Part shown: piece by piece, positions 31,970 to 42,200 of the stretch
Layout of the letters: every line of letters starts with the position of its first letter
How positions within the stretch are numbered: position 1 is the stretch's first letter
Source: Candidatus Crickella equi
Lineage (GTDB): Bacteria; Bacillota; Clostridia; Peptostreptococcales; Anaerovoracaceae
NCBI GenBank assembly: GCA_018064755.1
Contig: JAGHUP010000007.1
Span: 1 to 57,163, forward strand
DNA: 57,163 bases
Direction of reading: 5' to 3'
Made by a program: the position numbers and the translations under genes
Notes under the pieces: generated by a model
Databases searched by the model: none
The model's input: the letters and a program-made list of their open reading frames with translations, nothing else
What the model was told of the DNA's origin: nothing

Positions 31970-32185
31970 TTATGCGCCGCCTGATAGGAAGTGTAGATAG
32001 AATCCATGATAGACATCTTCAGCTTTCTCGCCCTCTATTACTACTCGAGTCTGAGGAAAGCTGATTGGTCCCACCTCACGTTCAGGGAGGCATTCTAAAT
32101 CCACCTGGCAATCAAGTTTGTTGGTTGAATCAAAGTATTCCTGAATACGATTAATCGGATACGCCCATACTTCATCGTATTTCAT
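31970..32185 (-). CDS. 71-aa hypothetical protein in the AOR operon
   Basis: Begins MKYDEVWAYPINRIQEYFDS and ends in LHFLSGGA. Soluble and acidic with two Cys (LDCQVDLECLPE). One base separates it from the MoaD-like gene. I do not recognise the family. Its fixed place beside MoaD, ferredoxin and AOR suggests a role in tungsto-cofactor handling or as a small AOR partner. Confidence 0.65.
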   Translation of the reverse strand: MKYDEVWAYPINRIQEYFDSTNKLDCQVDLECLPEREVGPISFPQTRVVIEGEKAEDVYHGFYLHFLSGGA

Positions 32186-32186
32186 A

Positions 32187-32420
32187 CTATCCTCCTGATA
32201 CAGGTGAGAAGAAACCTACCACATCTCCATCATGTAGTTCAGTGCTAAGTGGCATACGTTCACCATTCACGCACACTAACAACAGTTTGGCCTTAAGCGG
32301 ATTGCACTTTATTATGCGGAGAGCATCACGAACAGTGCTGCCCTCTTTCATTTCAGCCCAGCTACGTTCATCTAATGAACTTCTATCGCTACCCAGTGGT
32401 GGAATAATCTTAACTCGCAT
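32187..32420 (-). CDS. MoaD/ThiS-family sulfur carrier
   Basis: 77 aa ubiquitin-like protein ending in SPVSGG; the C-terminal Gly-Gly is the site of adenylation and thiocarboxylation. MoaD supplies sulfur for the dithiolene of molybdopterin, the cofactor of AOR encoded two genes upstream. A matching E1-type enzyme (ThiF/MoeB-like) lies at 56301-57008. A ThiS role is possible, but the AOR context favours pterin synthesis. Confidence 0.82.
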   Translation of the reverse strand: MRVKIIPPLGSDRSSLDERSWAEMKEGSTVRDALRIIKCNPLKAKLLLVCVNGERMPLSTELHDGDVVGFFSPVSGG

Positions 32421-32423
32421 AAT

Positions 32424-32657
32424 TTACTTATCTTCGTAGTATGAAGCCATTGCTACGCATTCCATTGGACAAGCTGAAACGCACTGTTTGCAAGCAATAC
32501 AGCCATCATAATCCACAAGCTCTGGGAACATATTTCTATACTTTCCGTTCTTGCCCTTGTGTGACATTTCAAGTGCTGATACCGGGCATGCCTGTACGCA
32601 CATACCACAGTTGATACAATTCTTATAATGAAAGCTTGGTACAATTTTAGGTTTCAT
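32424..32657 (-). CDS. 2[4Fe-4S] ferredoxin
   Basis: 77 aa with CINCGMCVQACPVSAL and CIACKQCVSACPMECV, the two classical cluster motifs, and a short basic N-terminus. It lies one base from the AOR gene and is the likely electron partner of that enzyme. Confidence 0.9.
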   Translation of the reverse strand: MKPKIVPSFHYKNCINCGMCVQACPVSALEMSHKGKNGKYRNMFPELVDYDGCIACKQCVSACPMECVAMASYYEDK

Positions 32658-32658
32658 A

Positions 32659-34632
32659 TTATACCTCCATCAGCTTGTTAATTCCGAGTGATTCGATGGT
32701 CTCTGCCAGAGGTGCTCCGGTCTTCTCATCCCAACCGAAAGCCTTCCAATGCATTGAAACCTGTTCCTTATTGTTTAACTTAACACCTTTCAGCGGACCT
32801 GCCTTCAGTGGTGGTTCACCCTGCATTCTCTTAGGCAGAACAACTGCAGCAGGATCATAACCATGCTTTATGTTGAACATCTGTCTAATGGTCTGAATAC
32901 GACATCCAATCTCCATATAGTGATCGCCATCGTAATTCCAATCAGCAGCAGCGTTGAGATAATCAACAATCTTCCACATATGAACGCCCATCATCTCGGC
33001 ATAGTAGCATCCGCCCGCACCGTCGATCAGCATCGAGTAAGCAGCGTTCGCTTTGGACTGGAGAGCCATTGTCTCAGTTGGCTCGAGGTCCTCCTTCTTG
33101 TTGTGAAGTTTGGCAGGTGGTGCCCATGAACAGATATCGCAGAGAGACATTGCACCATACTGGATAGCCATTCCGATAGTGTGCTTGCCAGGAGCAGGCT
33201 CTGCAACCATATGGATGCCAAGCTGTGGGTCATTACGAGTATCATGCATTCCAGGTTCCTGACCACCCACGTGCATTGCGTACTCCTCACCGCCAAATTT
33301 TGCAGCAGCTCTCTTGACGCCATCAGCGAGTGCATCGCCAAATCCCTCACGTGCGATGATCTTCTTAACCAGAGCTATGATAGCCTGGGTATTACCCCAG
33401 CGCAGCTCAAGACCGTCGGTCTGTTCAGCTGTAAGGATGCCGTTCTCATAGCACTCAATAGCCCAAGCAACAGTATTTCCAATTGAAATTGCATCGATTC
33501 CTGCTCTATTAAGCAGCTCGTTAATATAAAGAACTGAATCGAGATCCTTGTTCATGCACAGAGCACCGAATGCCTGGATTGTTTCATATTCAGGCTTGTG
33601 AGTCTCGTAGAACTCGCTGTATCCAACCTTGCTGATATCTAGTTTGCCACCACATCCTAGAGGACATGAATAGCAGTGATATTTAGCAGTTTCAATCTTA
33701 TTGATTTTGTCAGGATTGAACTCAATTGCCATGGATGGACCTTCAGCCTCAGATGGACCGGCACTCCAGTTCTTAAGAGGACCATCTCCACTCATAATTG
33801 CAGTTGGAGTATTGGAAGGTGTTCCCCATTCCTTGAACAGATAGTTAATAACTGATCCGTCGAGCGGCATCGCAGGCATTCTTCCCATTCCAACTCCGCC
33901 AACAGCAAGAGAAAGTCCCATTCCAGGTGGAAGTACAACCTTATTAATCTTGCGACCGAGTTCCTTGGAAATCTTGTTTACCTTAACTCTATCTGCGCAA
34001 GGCATCTTCTTACTTCCGGCAAGAACAAGTGCCTTCAGCTTCTTGCTTCCCATGACAGCACCTACACCGCTACGAGCTGCAATTCTTCCCTCTTCATTAC
34101 AGATACCGGAGATAAGTGACAGTTTCTCTCCTGACTCGCCAATTACTGCAACACATGGCTTCTTCTGGCTGCCAGCATCCTGACGTAGCCTTCTCTCAGC
34201 TTCAACAGCATCCATGCCCCAGTATTCCGCTGCATCTCTAATCTCTGCGCCCTTATTGTCACAGTAGAGATAAACAGGCTTATCAGAAATACCGCTAACG
34301 AAGATTGCATCGTAACCGCACTGCTTAATTGCAGGTGCGAACACGCCACCACAGTTGGCGTCTCCCCAGCCTCCTGTCAGTGGACTCTTGCAGACGATGT
34401 TAACACGTCCTGTCATCAGTGCGCCTGTTCCTGTCAGAGCTCCTGAACAGAATCCCAGAATGTTCTCCGGGCCCATAGGATCTGCGTCTGCAGGGATATT
34501 CTTATACAAATACCATGCGCCTAGTCCCTTACCAGCGAGTACAGCCTCGTATACCTCATCAGGAATCTGCTCCACTCTTGTTGTGCCGGCAGTAAGATCT
34601 ACTACCAAAATTTTACCTGTACATGATTTCAT
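32659..34632 (-). CDS. Aldehyde:ferredoxin oxidoreductase (tungsten-type)
   Basis: 657 aa, slightly above the usual 600-620. The N-terminal pterin-binding domain (LAGKGLGAWYLY; FCSGALTGTGALMTGRVNIV; KSPLTGGWGDANCGG) and the cluster motif CYSCPLGCGG with a later Cys in ALCMNKD are present. It interconverts aldehydes and carboxylic acids using ferredoxin and a tungsten or molybdenum bis-pterin. With the dehydrogenase at 30 kb and the adenylating enzymes at 39-47 kb it could link acid, aldehyde and alcohol forms of one compound. GGAGA precedes the ATG. Confidence 0.9.
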   Translation of the reverse strand: MKSCTGKILVVDLTAGTTRVEQIPDEVYEAVLAGKGLGAWYLYKNIPADADPMGPENILGFCSGALTGTGALMTGRVNIVCKSPLTGGWGDANCGGVFAPAIKQCGYDAIFVSGISDKPVYLYCDNKGAEIRDAAEYWGMDAVEAERRLRQDAGSQKKPCVAVIGESGEKLSLISGICNEEGRIAARSGVGAVMGSKKLKALVLAGSKKMPCADRVKVNKISKELGRKINKVVLPPGMGLSLAVGGVGMGRMPAMPLDGSVINYLFKEWGTPSNTPTAIMSGDGPLKNWSAGPSEAEGPSMAIEFNPDKINKIETAKYHCYSCPLGCGGKLDISKVGYSEFYETHKPEYETIQAFGALCMNKDLDSVLYINELLNRAGIDAISIGNTVAWAIECYENGILTAEQTDGLELRWGNTQAIIALVKKIIAREGFGDALADGVKRAAAKFGGEEYAMHVGGQEPGMHDTRNDPQLGIHMVAEPAPGKHTIGMAIQYGAMSLCDICSWAPPAKLHNKKEDLEPTETMALQSKANAAYSMLIDGAGGCYYAEMMGVHMWKIVDYLNAAADWNYDGDHYMEIGCRIQTIRQMFNIKHGYDPAAVVLPKRMQGEPPLKAGPLKGVKLNNKEQVSMHWKAFGWDEKTGAPLAETIESLGINKLMEV

Positions 34633-34649
34633 TATGCGTTCTCCATTGT

Positions 34650-35804
34650 TTATAATTCTTCAAGGTCGCAGTACTCACCGAACTCACATCCGATGCCCTC
34701 TGCATAAACTTCATCAATCAACTCTTCATTCTTTCCAAACAGTGATTTCTTATACAGTTTTAGTGTACCTGTTCCGTTACCACCATTCCAAAGTCTATTA
34801 TGTTTCTTATAACCTGTAGGTGCCTCATACCTGATATTCAGCATATCTTTCTTAGCGCATCTGATCTGAGTATCCAGTTTAGCATCCTTGGTTGTCTGTA
34901 CAACATGCCAGTGAATCTCGTCTTCAGTTTCCCAGCAATCAAACTTGGTGCGTGAAAGAGTCCAGAACTTCGAGAAGTTGAACTCATAATCTTTGCCCTC
35001 ATAGAAGAACTCTCCAAGTAGCTTTCTGTCAAGTGCGAAGAAGTAAATCTTAGGTCTTCCGCCACCGATGTTGAATACGGAGTTCTTCAGCTTGTTTCCA
35101 GATACTTTGCTGGTCAAATTGTTGGATGACAGCCATACCCATGGACTTGTGAAATCTCCGCCCCAGTTCTTGTCAGCATATCCGTTGCAAGTCTCAGGTT
35201 TAATAATATACTTTTCTCCATTCAGAATGATTTCTCCGCTATAGCTTGTCTTCATTCCCTCTGCATGCCAGAACATCTCGAATGCATTGATTGCTCTAAA
35301 GAATTTACTAGCTCCATATCCGACATGGAACGCAATCTCCTTCTTAATATCAATGTTCCAACTCATAGTGCCGGCATCGGACATCCATTCAGGATGTTCC
35401 TTAACCTCTTCATCTGTAACAGAAACTGTTCCCTCTGTATGAGTCTCACTGCAGAAACAATCATCAGCTGTAATACTGTATGGTGCATTCTTGTGAATAT
35501 CTACGTCATAGAGTGAGAAGAATCTGTGGAGCTGTCCCTTAGGTTCTCCCCAAAATCCTACATTAACCATCAGGTACGAAGGAAGAACTCCTGCCTGCCG
35601 TTTAGCCGGATCGTTCCATACAATTACAGGTTCCGGTTGTTTCCATGCAGGGTTACAAGTAAAGAATTCAATATAAAAAGGTTTAAGTTCGCCGGTCTTT
35701 GCATTTTCCGCAGTTAGTGAATGCCACCACCAGTCATAACCTTTCTTAGCGAGAGGGCCTCTTAGCATCCACTGGTCTCTTGTAATATCGTGAATGTTTG
35801 CCAT
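34650..35804 (-). CDS. Tocopherol-cyclase-like (CrtC/AttH-fold) protein
   Basis: 384 aa without signal peptide. The stretch NGYADKNWGGDFTSPWVWL is the hallmark of the tocopherol cyclase family (Y-x-x-K-N-W-G ... W-x-W), and the rest is rich in beta strands and Trp, fitting a lipocalin-like barrel that holds a hydrophobic ligand. In plants and cyanobacteria the family cyclises prenylquinols; a bacterial homologue in an anaerobe more likely binds or isomerises another lipophilic compound. AGGAGG precedes the ATG. It lies between the AOR and the ene-reductase fusion in one operon. Confidence 0.7.
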   Translation of the reverse strand: MANIHDITRDQWMLRGPLAKKGYDWWWHSLTAENAKTGELKPFYIEFFTCNPAWKQPEPVIVWNDPAKRQAGVLPSYLMVNVGFWGEPKGQLHRFFSLYDVDIHKNAPYSITADDCFCSETHTEGTVSVTDEEVKEHPEWMSDAGTMSWNIDIKKEIAFHVGYGASKFFRAINAFEMFWHAEGMKTSYSGEIILNGEKYIIKPETCNGYADKNWGGDFTSPWVWLSSNNLTSKVSGNKLKNSVFNIGGGRPKIYFFALDRKLLGEFFYEGKDYEFNFSKFWTLSRTKFDCWETEDEIHWHVVQTTKDAKLDTQIRCAKKDMLNIRYEAPTGYKKHNRLWNGGNGTGTLKLYKKSLFGKNEELIDEVYAEGIGCEFGEYCDLEEL

Positions 35805-35816
35805 ATCTGTGTCCTC

Positions 35817-38723
35817 CTACTTATTCTCTTTTGCTTTTCTTTCAAGGAAATTGCTTAATCTCTTCTTCTCAATACCCCAGTAAATACTTCTTACAGGAGG
35901 TACTGTATCCATAAGTAATTTGGATGGTTTGAATATCTTACATGGATAAATATGTTTCTTGCCTGCAGCAATACCCTTAATCATTCTGTCTGCAACAACC
36001 TCTGCAGTCTGTACTGGGAATGGACGGCTCATCTTCACCCCGTTTCCACCAACATTGAAGAAGTTAGTTGCAGTAGATACAGGATAAACTGCTGTAAGCT
36101 TGAGATTCTTAGGTGCTTCAAGTCTAATAGCCTCCTGGAATCCCTTCATTGCAAACTTGGTTGATGTATATAATGCATATCCTGGGATAGCCATCTCACC
36201 CATTGCAGAAATAGTGAACGCAATATGTCCATCTCTTCCAGCCAGATGATCAAGATATCTCTGATATGTATAGATTGGGGAAGCTGTATTCAGATTGAAA
36301 ATGTTAGAAATACGATCCCAGTTAACATAATCCATCTTCTCATAATAAGGTGCTCCGGCATTAGCAATTACAAGATCAACCTTATCGAATAATGTCTCTG
36401 CCTTCTCAAATAGTGCGTCAACACCCTCCTTGCTGCTAAGATCACAGTTGTACAAAGTAACATTGTCACCAAATCCACTGAGCTTCTCTACGCTTCTGCT
36501 GGCCGCAAGAATTTTGTTGGTCTTGTCGGCTGAGAGTTTTTCAAGCAGGCATTTTCCGATACCGCTGGATGCACCGGTAATAACGATTCTCTGACCGCTG
36601 ATTTGAGGTGAGTGCTTAGCCTTCTTCATTTCGGTTTCTCCCTTACCAATCTTCATTACCGCATCATAAGCACTGTGACATGCATGTGCTATTGTGCCAC
36701 CCTTCTCTGCATCGCCAACGCAATATACATTAGCTACGCCGAGCTCGTTAAGTCTGTCAGCAACAGCCTTCTCAGGTTTAACTCCCATAGCGAGGATGAC
36801 ATAATCAGCCTCAAGAGTCTTCTTCTCGCCTGTTATTGTGTCTTCTACATTAACGCCCTTCTCGTCGATTGAGCACAGCTTGGTTGCTACGAGGAATTCC
36901 GTATCGAACTTGTTAATTCTGCTGAGTTCATCGTCAATCAGCTGGAACCAAGCACCCGGTGCAATTTCAGCTGCCATTTCAACGACCTTAACATGATTGC
37001 CGGCTTCATTAAGGAAGTCTGTAGTTTCAAGTCCTGTCATTCCGGAACCAATAACAACTACCTTGCTGTCCTTGATTACCTTCTTACCCAGAAGGACATC
37101 AGGTGCAGCGATTACATTATCATTATTGATTCCTGGAATTGATCCCGGTCTAACAGGATTACCTCCTGTAGCAATTATTACAGCGTATGGATTCATCGCC
37201 TTGATTTCTTCGGCTGTAACAGCTTTGCCAAGAACGATTTCTCCGCCTTCTCTCTTAACGGCCGTCATCAGGTCTTCAATTGCCCAATAAAGTCTTTCTT
37301 TCAGATGTCCTGATGAAGCCGCAATAACCTGTCCGCCAGCCTTCTCTTCTTTCTCATAGAGAGTTACATCGAATCCTCTCATCGCCATAGTCTTGGCAGC
37401 GGTCAGTCCGGATGGGCCGGCACCGACAACGATTACTTTGCGGCCGTTGCCATCCTTCTCCATATTGTAGTAGTACTTCTCATTGGCAATGCTCATATTA
37501 AGAGCGCACTCGCCAGGCTGACCATGTCCCGCATTGGTCATAAACGAACGGATACAATTGAGGCATCCTATACAACGCTGGATATCTTCAGGACGTCCCT
37601 CTTCAGCTTTCTTAGCCCAGTGAGGATCACATATGAATGTTCTTCCTGAACCGATGAAGTCCTGATATCCTTCCTTAATCTGCTGCTCCGCCTGCTCAGG
37701 AGTTCTGATAACATTGGCTGCAATAACAGGAATACTTACAGTTTCCTTGATTGCCTTGGCAAGATACTTTCTCCAGCCAGGCTCGTATGTTGTAGGCTCC
37801 AGCCAGCCGTTGTATACATCGTAGCCTGCACTTGATACATTAATAGCGTCAACGCCGAGTTCTTCAAGGCGTTTTGCAATTTTCTTACCGGTCTCAAGAG
37901 CGTATCCTGTTCCCTCGCGCCCAATTCTTGCGTACATCTCGTCAACTGTCAGTCTGACAATCAGCGGATAGTCCTTGCCGCAACGTTCCTTAATTCCCGT
38001 TACTATCTCTGCAAGAAAACGCAGGCGGTTCTCGAAATTGCCGCCGTATTCATCTGTTCTGAAATTAGTATATGGTGACAGGAACTGTTGAATCAGATAT
38101 CCGTGTGCTCCGTGCAGTTCAACAGCATCAACGCCAGCCTTCTTACATCTCTCGGCAGCATCAATATAATCCTGTATTGTCTTCTTAATTGCCTTCTTGC
38201 TCATAGCATGAAGTCGTGGTGATCCATGAGGTGCTTTGGCACAATCAGAAGGAGCTTCTACTGAGAAGCATATTCCTTTATCTTCAAGTCCCAGCAGTAC
38301 CGGTGTGCACTTATACACCATATTCTCAAACTGAGGAACGACTTCCACACAAGGTATTACTGCCGGAAGTGAATTAATAGCACTTGCAACGCCCTGTCTT
38401 CCAGGGTGATGTAACTGAATTGCAAGCTTGGCCCCATGCTTGTGAATTCTGTTAACCATATTGCGCATTGGCTCAATATGATAATCGTGACTCATCGCCA
38501 GCTGTGTATAAGTCGATGCAGCTGCCATATCGTTAACACGGCAGATGCCTGGAATGATAAGTCCTACGCCGCCTTTAGCTCGCTCTTCATAGTAATCAAT
38601 CAGTCGCTCATTTGCCTTACCACTCGGCTCGCCCAAACTGAATTCTGCAGCAGTCATTACAATTCGATTCTTAACGGTCATTGTTCCGATATTCATCGGA
38701 GAAAAGAGGTTCTTATATTCCAT
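35817..38723 (-). CDS. Old-yellow-enzyme/FAD oxidoreductase fused to a short-chain dehydrogenase
   Basis: 968 aa. Residues 1-370 form an FMN TIM barrel of the NADH:flavin oxidoreductase family; 385-415 hold a [4Fe-4S] site (CIGCLNCIRSF, then C); 425-700 form FAD and NAD(P) folds (GAGPSGLTAAKTMA, GSGMTGLETTDFL) as in 2,4-dienoyl-CoA reductase or BaiH/BaiCD. From about 705 an SDR domain follows (VITGASSGIGK, NAGAP, Y-x-x-x-K in YTSTKFA). One chain could thus reduce an enone or enoyl C=C bond and then a carbonyl. The SDR fusion is unusual. AAGGAG precedes the ATG. Confidence 0.85.
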   Translation of the reverse strand: MEYKNLFSPMNIGTMTVKNRIVMTAAEFSLGEPSGKANERLIDYYEERAKGGVGLIIPGICRVNDMAAASTYTQLAMSHDYHIEPMRNMVNRIHKHGAKLAIQLHHPGRQGVASAINSLPAVIPCVEVVPQFENMVYKCTPVLLGLEDKGICFSVEAPSDCAKAPHGSPRLHAMSKKAIKKTIQDYIDAAERCKKAGVDAVELHGAHGYLIQQFLSPYTNFRTDEYGGNFENRLRFLAEIVTGIKERCGKDYPLIVRLTVDEMYARIGREGTGYALETGKKIAKRLEELGVDAINVSSAGYDVYNGWLEPTTYEPGWRKYLAKAIKETVSIPVIAANVIRTPEQAEQQIKEGYQDFIGSGRTFICDPHWAKKAEEGRPEDIQRCIGCLNCIRSFMTNAGHGQPGECALNMSIANEKYYYNMEKDGNGRKVIVVGAGPSGLTAAKTMAMRGFDVTLYEKEEKAGGQVIAASSGHLKERLYWAIEDLMTAVKREGGEIVLGKAVTAEEIKAMNPYAVIIATGGNPVRPGSIPGINNDNVIAAPDVLLGKKVIKDSKVVVIGSGMTGLETTDFLNEAGNHVKVVEMAAEIAPGAWFQLIDDELSRINKFDTEFLVATKLCSIDEKGVNVEDTITGEKKTLEADYVILAMGVKPEKAVADRLNELGVANVYCVGDAEKGGTIAHACHSAYDAVMKIGKGETEMKKAKHSPQISGQRIVITGASSGIGKCLLEKLSADKTNKILAASRSVEKLSGFGDNVTLYNCDLSSKEGVDALFEKAETLFDKVDLVIANAGAPYYEKMDYVNWDRISNIFNLNTASPIYTYQRYLDHLAGRDGHIAFTISAMGEMAIPGYALYTSTKFAMKGFQEAIRLEAPKNLKLTAVYPVSTATNFFNVGGNGVKMSRPFPVQTAEVVADRMIKGIAAGKKHIYPCKIFKPSKLLMDTVPPVRSIYWGIEKKRLSNFLERKAKENK

Positions 38724-38770
38724 ATCATCAACTCCTTATTTGCCACAACAACTTTTAATAATTTGGTTTG

Positions 38771-38801
38771 ATTTTACCATAAATCAGACGATTTTTTGCA
38801 A
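38771..38801 (-). promoter_or_regulatory. Candidate promoter of the OYE-AOR operon
   Basis: Minus strand TTGCAA (38796-38801), a 19-base spacer and TAAAAT (38771-38776), 48 bases before the OYE-SDR gene and just downstream of a terminator. The spacer is long. Confidence 0.4.
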
Positions 38802-38802
38802 C

Positions 38803-38831
38803 AAAAACGCAGCGATCTATCTCGCCGCGTT
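38803..38831 (-). terminator. Intrinsic terminator after the phasin-like gene
   Basis: Minus strand AACGCGGCGA, loop GATAGA, then TCGCTGCGTTTTT, with one internal mismatch. It ends the adenylate-forming enzyme/phasin operon. Confidence 0.7.
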
Positions 38832-38860
38832 GTCATGTGTTATTAAATTAAACGATGCTC

Positions 38861-39244
38861 CTAAAACTTCTTCTCATACATATCAAACACGAAGTCGAGA
38901 AGTTTCTGGAGTTTTTCAAGATCCTTAGGTGAAGCGTCGATTTTGAGGAGCTTCTGGAGAACATCTTTAGGAATGCCCATAAGATTAGCCACATTCTTGT
39001 TGTCAGTGTTCTTGAAGGCCTTCATGAAAGGCATTTCCTCGGATGACATCATAGGGAATATTGGCATTGGAGGCATCATTGGGAACTTTGGCATCTCCTC
39101 CCAGGATTCCTTAACAGATTCTCTGAAGGATTCACTGTACTCCTCGAAAGCCTTCATGTTATCCTCAAACATCTTCATGCCGTCTTCATTCATCTGCTGA
39201 AACATTTCAAACATTTTCTGTCTCTCTTCTAACCATTTTTCCAT
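38861..39244 (-). CDS. Met-rich helical protein, phasin-like
   Basis: 127 aa. The first 50 residues form an amphipathic coiled coil (MFEMFQQMNEDGMKMFEDN). A Pro/Met-rich hinge follows (PKFPMMPPMPIFPMM), then a second helical part ending LLDFVFDMYEKKF. No signal peptide. Such helices coat lipid or polyester granules in phasins, and the neighbouring 792-aa protein ends in a similar segment. GAAGGAG precedes the ATG. Assignment rests on composition only. Confidence 0.5.
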   Translation of the reverse strand: MEKWLEERQKMFEMFQQMNEDGMKMFEDNMKAFEEYSESFRESVKESWEEMPKFPMMPPMPIFPMMSSEEMPFMKAFKNTDNKNVANLMGIPKDVLQKLLKIDASPKDLEKLQKLLDFVFDMYEKKF

Positions 39245-39262
39245 TTCTAAACTCCTTCTCTA

Positions 39263-42200
39263 TCAATCTTCTATATCGTAATCGTAATCCTTCATGCCGC
39301 TTTTCTTACCCATTTTCTTCATGTATTTTACAAGCAGCTTGTCATAAAGCTCTCCGAATATTTCGTTCATCTCTTCATCAGCTTTGATTGCGGAAACGGC
39401 GTCGCCAATCGAGAATTTCTTCTTAGGCTTCTTATCTGGGATAAGAAGGTCGAGCATCATCGATAATCCGGAACCGCTGTCTGTCGACTCTTCGTTGAAC
39501 AGGTCAAACAGATTGAACGCAGAGCTCTCGCCCATTCCCTCCGGTGTTGCCGCAACTATGCTGTTTAGTGAATCCACCTGCTCCAGTTTGATGTCTGTGA
39601 GATTTCCGTTCTTTCTGACAGGCATTATATTGTAAGCATCTCCGAGTAGTCTTTCTCTTGTGATTCTGAAAATATCAATCTTTCCGTTCTGATTGACCGG
39701 AAGACTATCCACAATCATGAGCTGAACCGGAAGATTCTCTGCATCTATCTTTCCATCATTAACATAAACGTCTACGAAAGCTTGTCTGATTCTTTCCGCC
39801 GCGCCCTCATCAGATTCCGACGGTACGACATATAGAACCGGCACGGTGTCATGTATACGCTTCTCGAGCACCGGAGCAACGGCACAGCTTTTTATGTTCG
39901 AATGTTTCGTCATCTCCGTTTCGACTATTCCGGAATCAAAGCGTTTGCCGTCGTTATTCACGAAATACTTGTCCGCTCTACCTACGAACATCACCCTTCC
40001 GTCTTCTTCTATACGAACAAGATCGTTGGTGTAGATATAGCAGCGTCCATCTGTCTCAGCATAGTCGAACAGGGTTTCTCCATCAAGTTCATTTACTGCA
40101 ATTGCCGGGCCTGACATACACAGGACACCGGTTCGCGGACCGTCATCAAGTGTATAATACTGATGATCATTCTCATCACAAATTCTGATGCAATCCTTAT
40201 AAAATGGCTGTCCCATATCATCTTCTTCAAGAGATGAAGCCAATAGACTAGCACAGACCTCCGACATAGCATAGACGGAATAGATTTTGCCCTTGAATCC
40301 GTGTTTTCTGAAGAATTCAAGATATTTGATTCTGTTCTCCTCAGAGATGAATGAGCCGACTACCATGATCAACTTAAGAGAAGACAGGTCCACGTCGTCA
40401 ATGTCGTCCCTCTTCATCCATTTGTCTATCATGAATCCGCTTGCCACCAATTTATTAAGTTCATAATAATCGATAGCATTAATGAACTTAGGATACATGA
40501 ATCCGAAGAATGTCAGTACATTCACGCCACCATTGATCAGCTGTGTCATTGTAGCGGACCATATAGTATTAAAAGCACTGTAATCGAATATGCTAGCCTC
40601 TCGGGTCCGGGTTGTAGCTGGAATATTTCCTAGCTCTGCATCAATTCGCTGATATTCCAGTACAGATTTGGTGAGATCGCCTTCCCTATATATGATTGGT
40701 TTTCTTGTTCCCTTGGTCGTTCCGGATGTATGACAGATAAGTGCAATTCCATCTTCTCTGAACTCTCCAAGGCTTATCGGCTGATTCTCATATTCTGAAA
40801 TCAGGTCCTCCATGAATACTGTGTCATCCCTGCGTCTCAACGAACGATAGTTGAACTCGTTATAGACAAGCTCTGCAGGTCCTATACACGGACCACCCAT
40901 TTTCGAATGTAGCAGGATAATATTTCGTAATCCAAGCGCTTCCTTTTCTTCCTGAATTTCTTTCCAGAGTGATGGCGTAACGAATATATCCTGAATGATA
41001 AGATCCGTTATCTTTTCCTTCTCGATCATGGTTTTCCATTTACCGCTAGGCAGGAAATCCGGATATGAGAACATGGATACCTCTGCTCCAGTCATATTAA
41101 GACCAAGGAAACAGAAGAGCGGTTCTGCAGTTATAGCTCCGGCTACGGCAACTCTTGATTCGCTCATCTGACCGATGTTCAGGCCTGAGAAAGCTCTGGC
41201 ATAAGAATCTCTCTCGATGAAAATGTCTTCGTAATTATACTCTCTCGTACAGTCAATAAGAGCGACTTTCTTTACGGCATCAGTACTGAAGGAATTGCAT
41301 TTCTCCATAAGCTCCCAGATTTTAGTTCCGTTATAGCTACCTTCTCGGAGCTTTTCTCGAAGTTCTAACAGATTCTGTTTCTCTTCAGCTTTCTTCTTCT
41401 CCGTCTCGATGCTGAGCTGTGTCTGTTCCTCGAACCATTCAAGCATTCCATCCATCAGCTCTCGCGTCTTAGGATTATCTATCTGAAGAACATTGAAAGC
41501 ATGGACGAGTTCGTCTCCACCGTAATAATACAGATGATTCGGTCTTCCGGCTTTATTCAGTGCCTCGTGCATTCTGAATGATGAGCCGTTGACAAAATCC
41601 CCTCTACTTGTCAGCAGATATGCGGGAGGAAGATTGTTAATTATATCCGGATGCTCCGGATCAAGATATTTTCTGAAGTTCGGATCATCATTCTTGCTGC
41701 CGAACATTTGCTCACCTTGAGCGCCCTCGACATCCGAATAGAACATTCCGCATACCAGTCCAATAGCCTTGAAGTTGAAGCGACTGCGTTTGTGCCCTAT
41801 AGCCCTCTCAAGATTCTCTGATCCATGCATAGCCGTGACATATGTAGAAAGATATGCGCCGGCACTCTCTGATATCATATAGATTCTGGAGAAATCAACA
41901 TTGTAGTCTACCAGCTTCTGTCCGACGAGATCGAGACCTGCACATACATCGTCAAGTTCATCGAGAACATTGTAATTAGGCAGCAGCGAGTATTCTACAG
42001 AAAAAACAAGATATCCCTTGTGCGCAAGCCAGCGGCCAAGCGGTCTTGAGATTTTGCGATCGCCCATGCAAAATCCTCCGCCGTGAACGAGAACAATAAC
42101 AGGAGATTCTTCCTGTTCAGTTCCCTTCTTGCGGAATACATCCATGGCAAGAGGCGTCTCCATCCTGTTCATATAAGGGATGTTGAGATTCTCTTCTACA

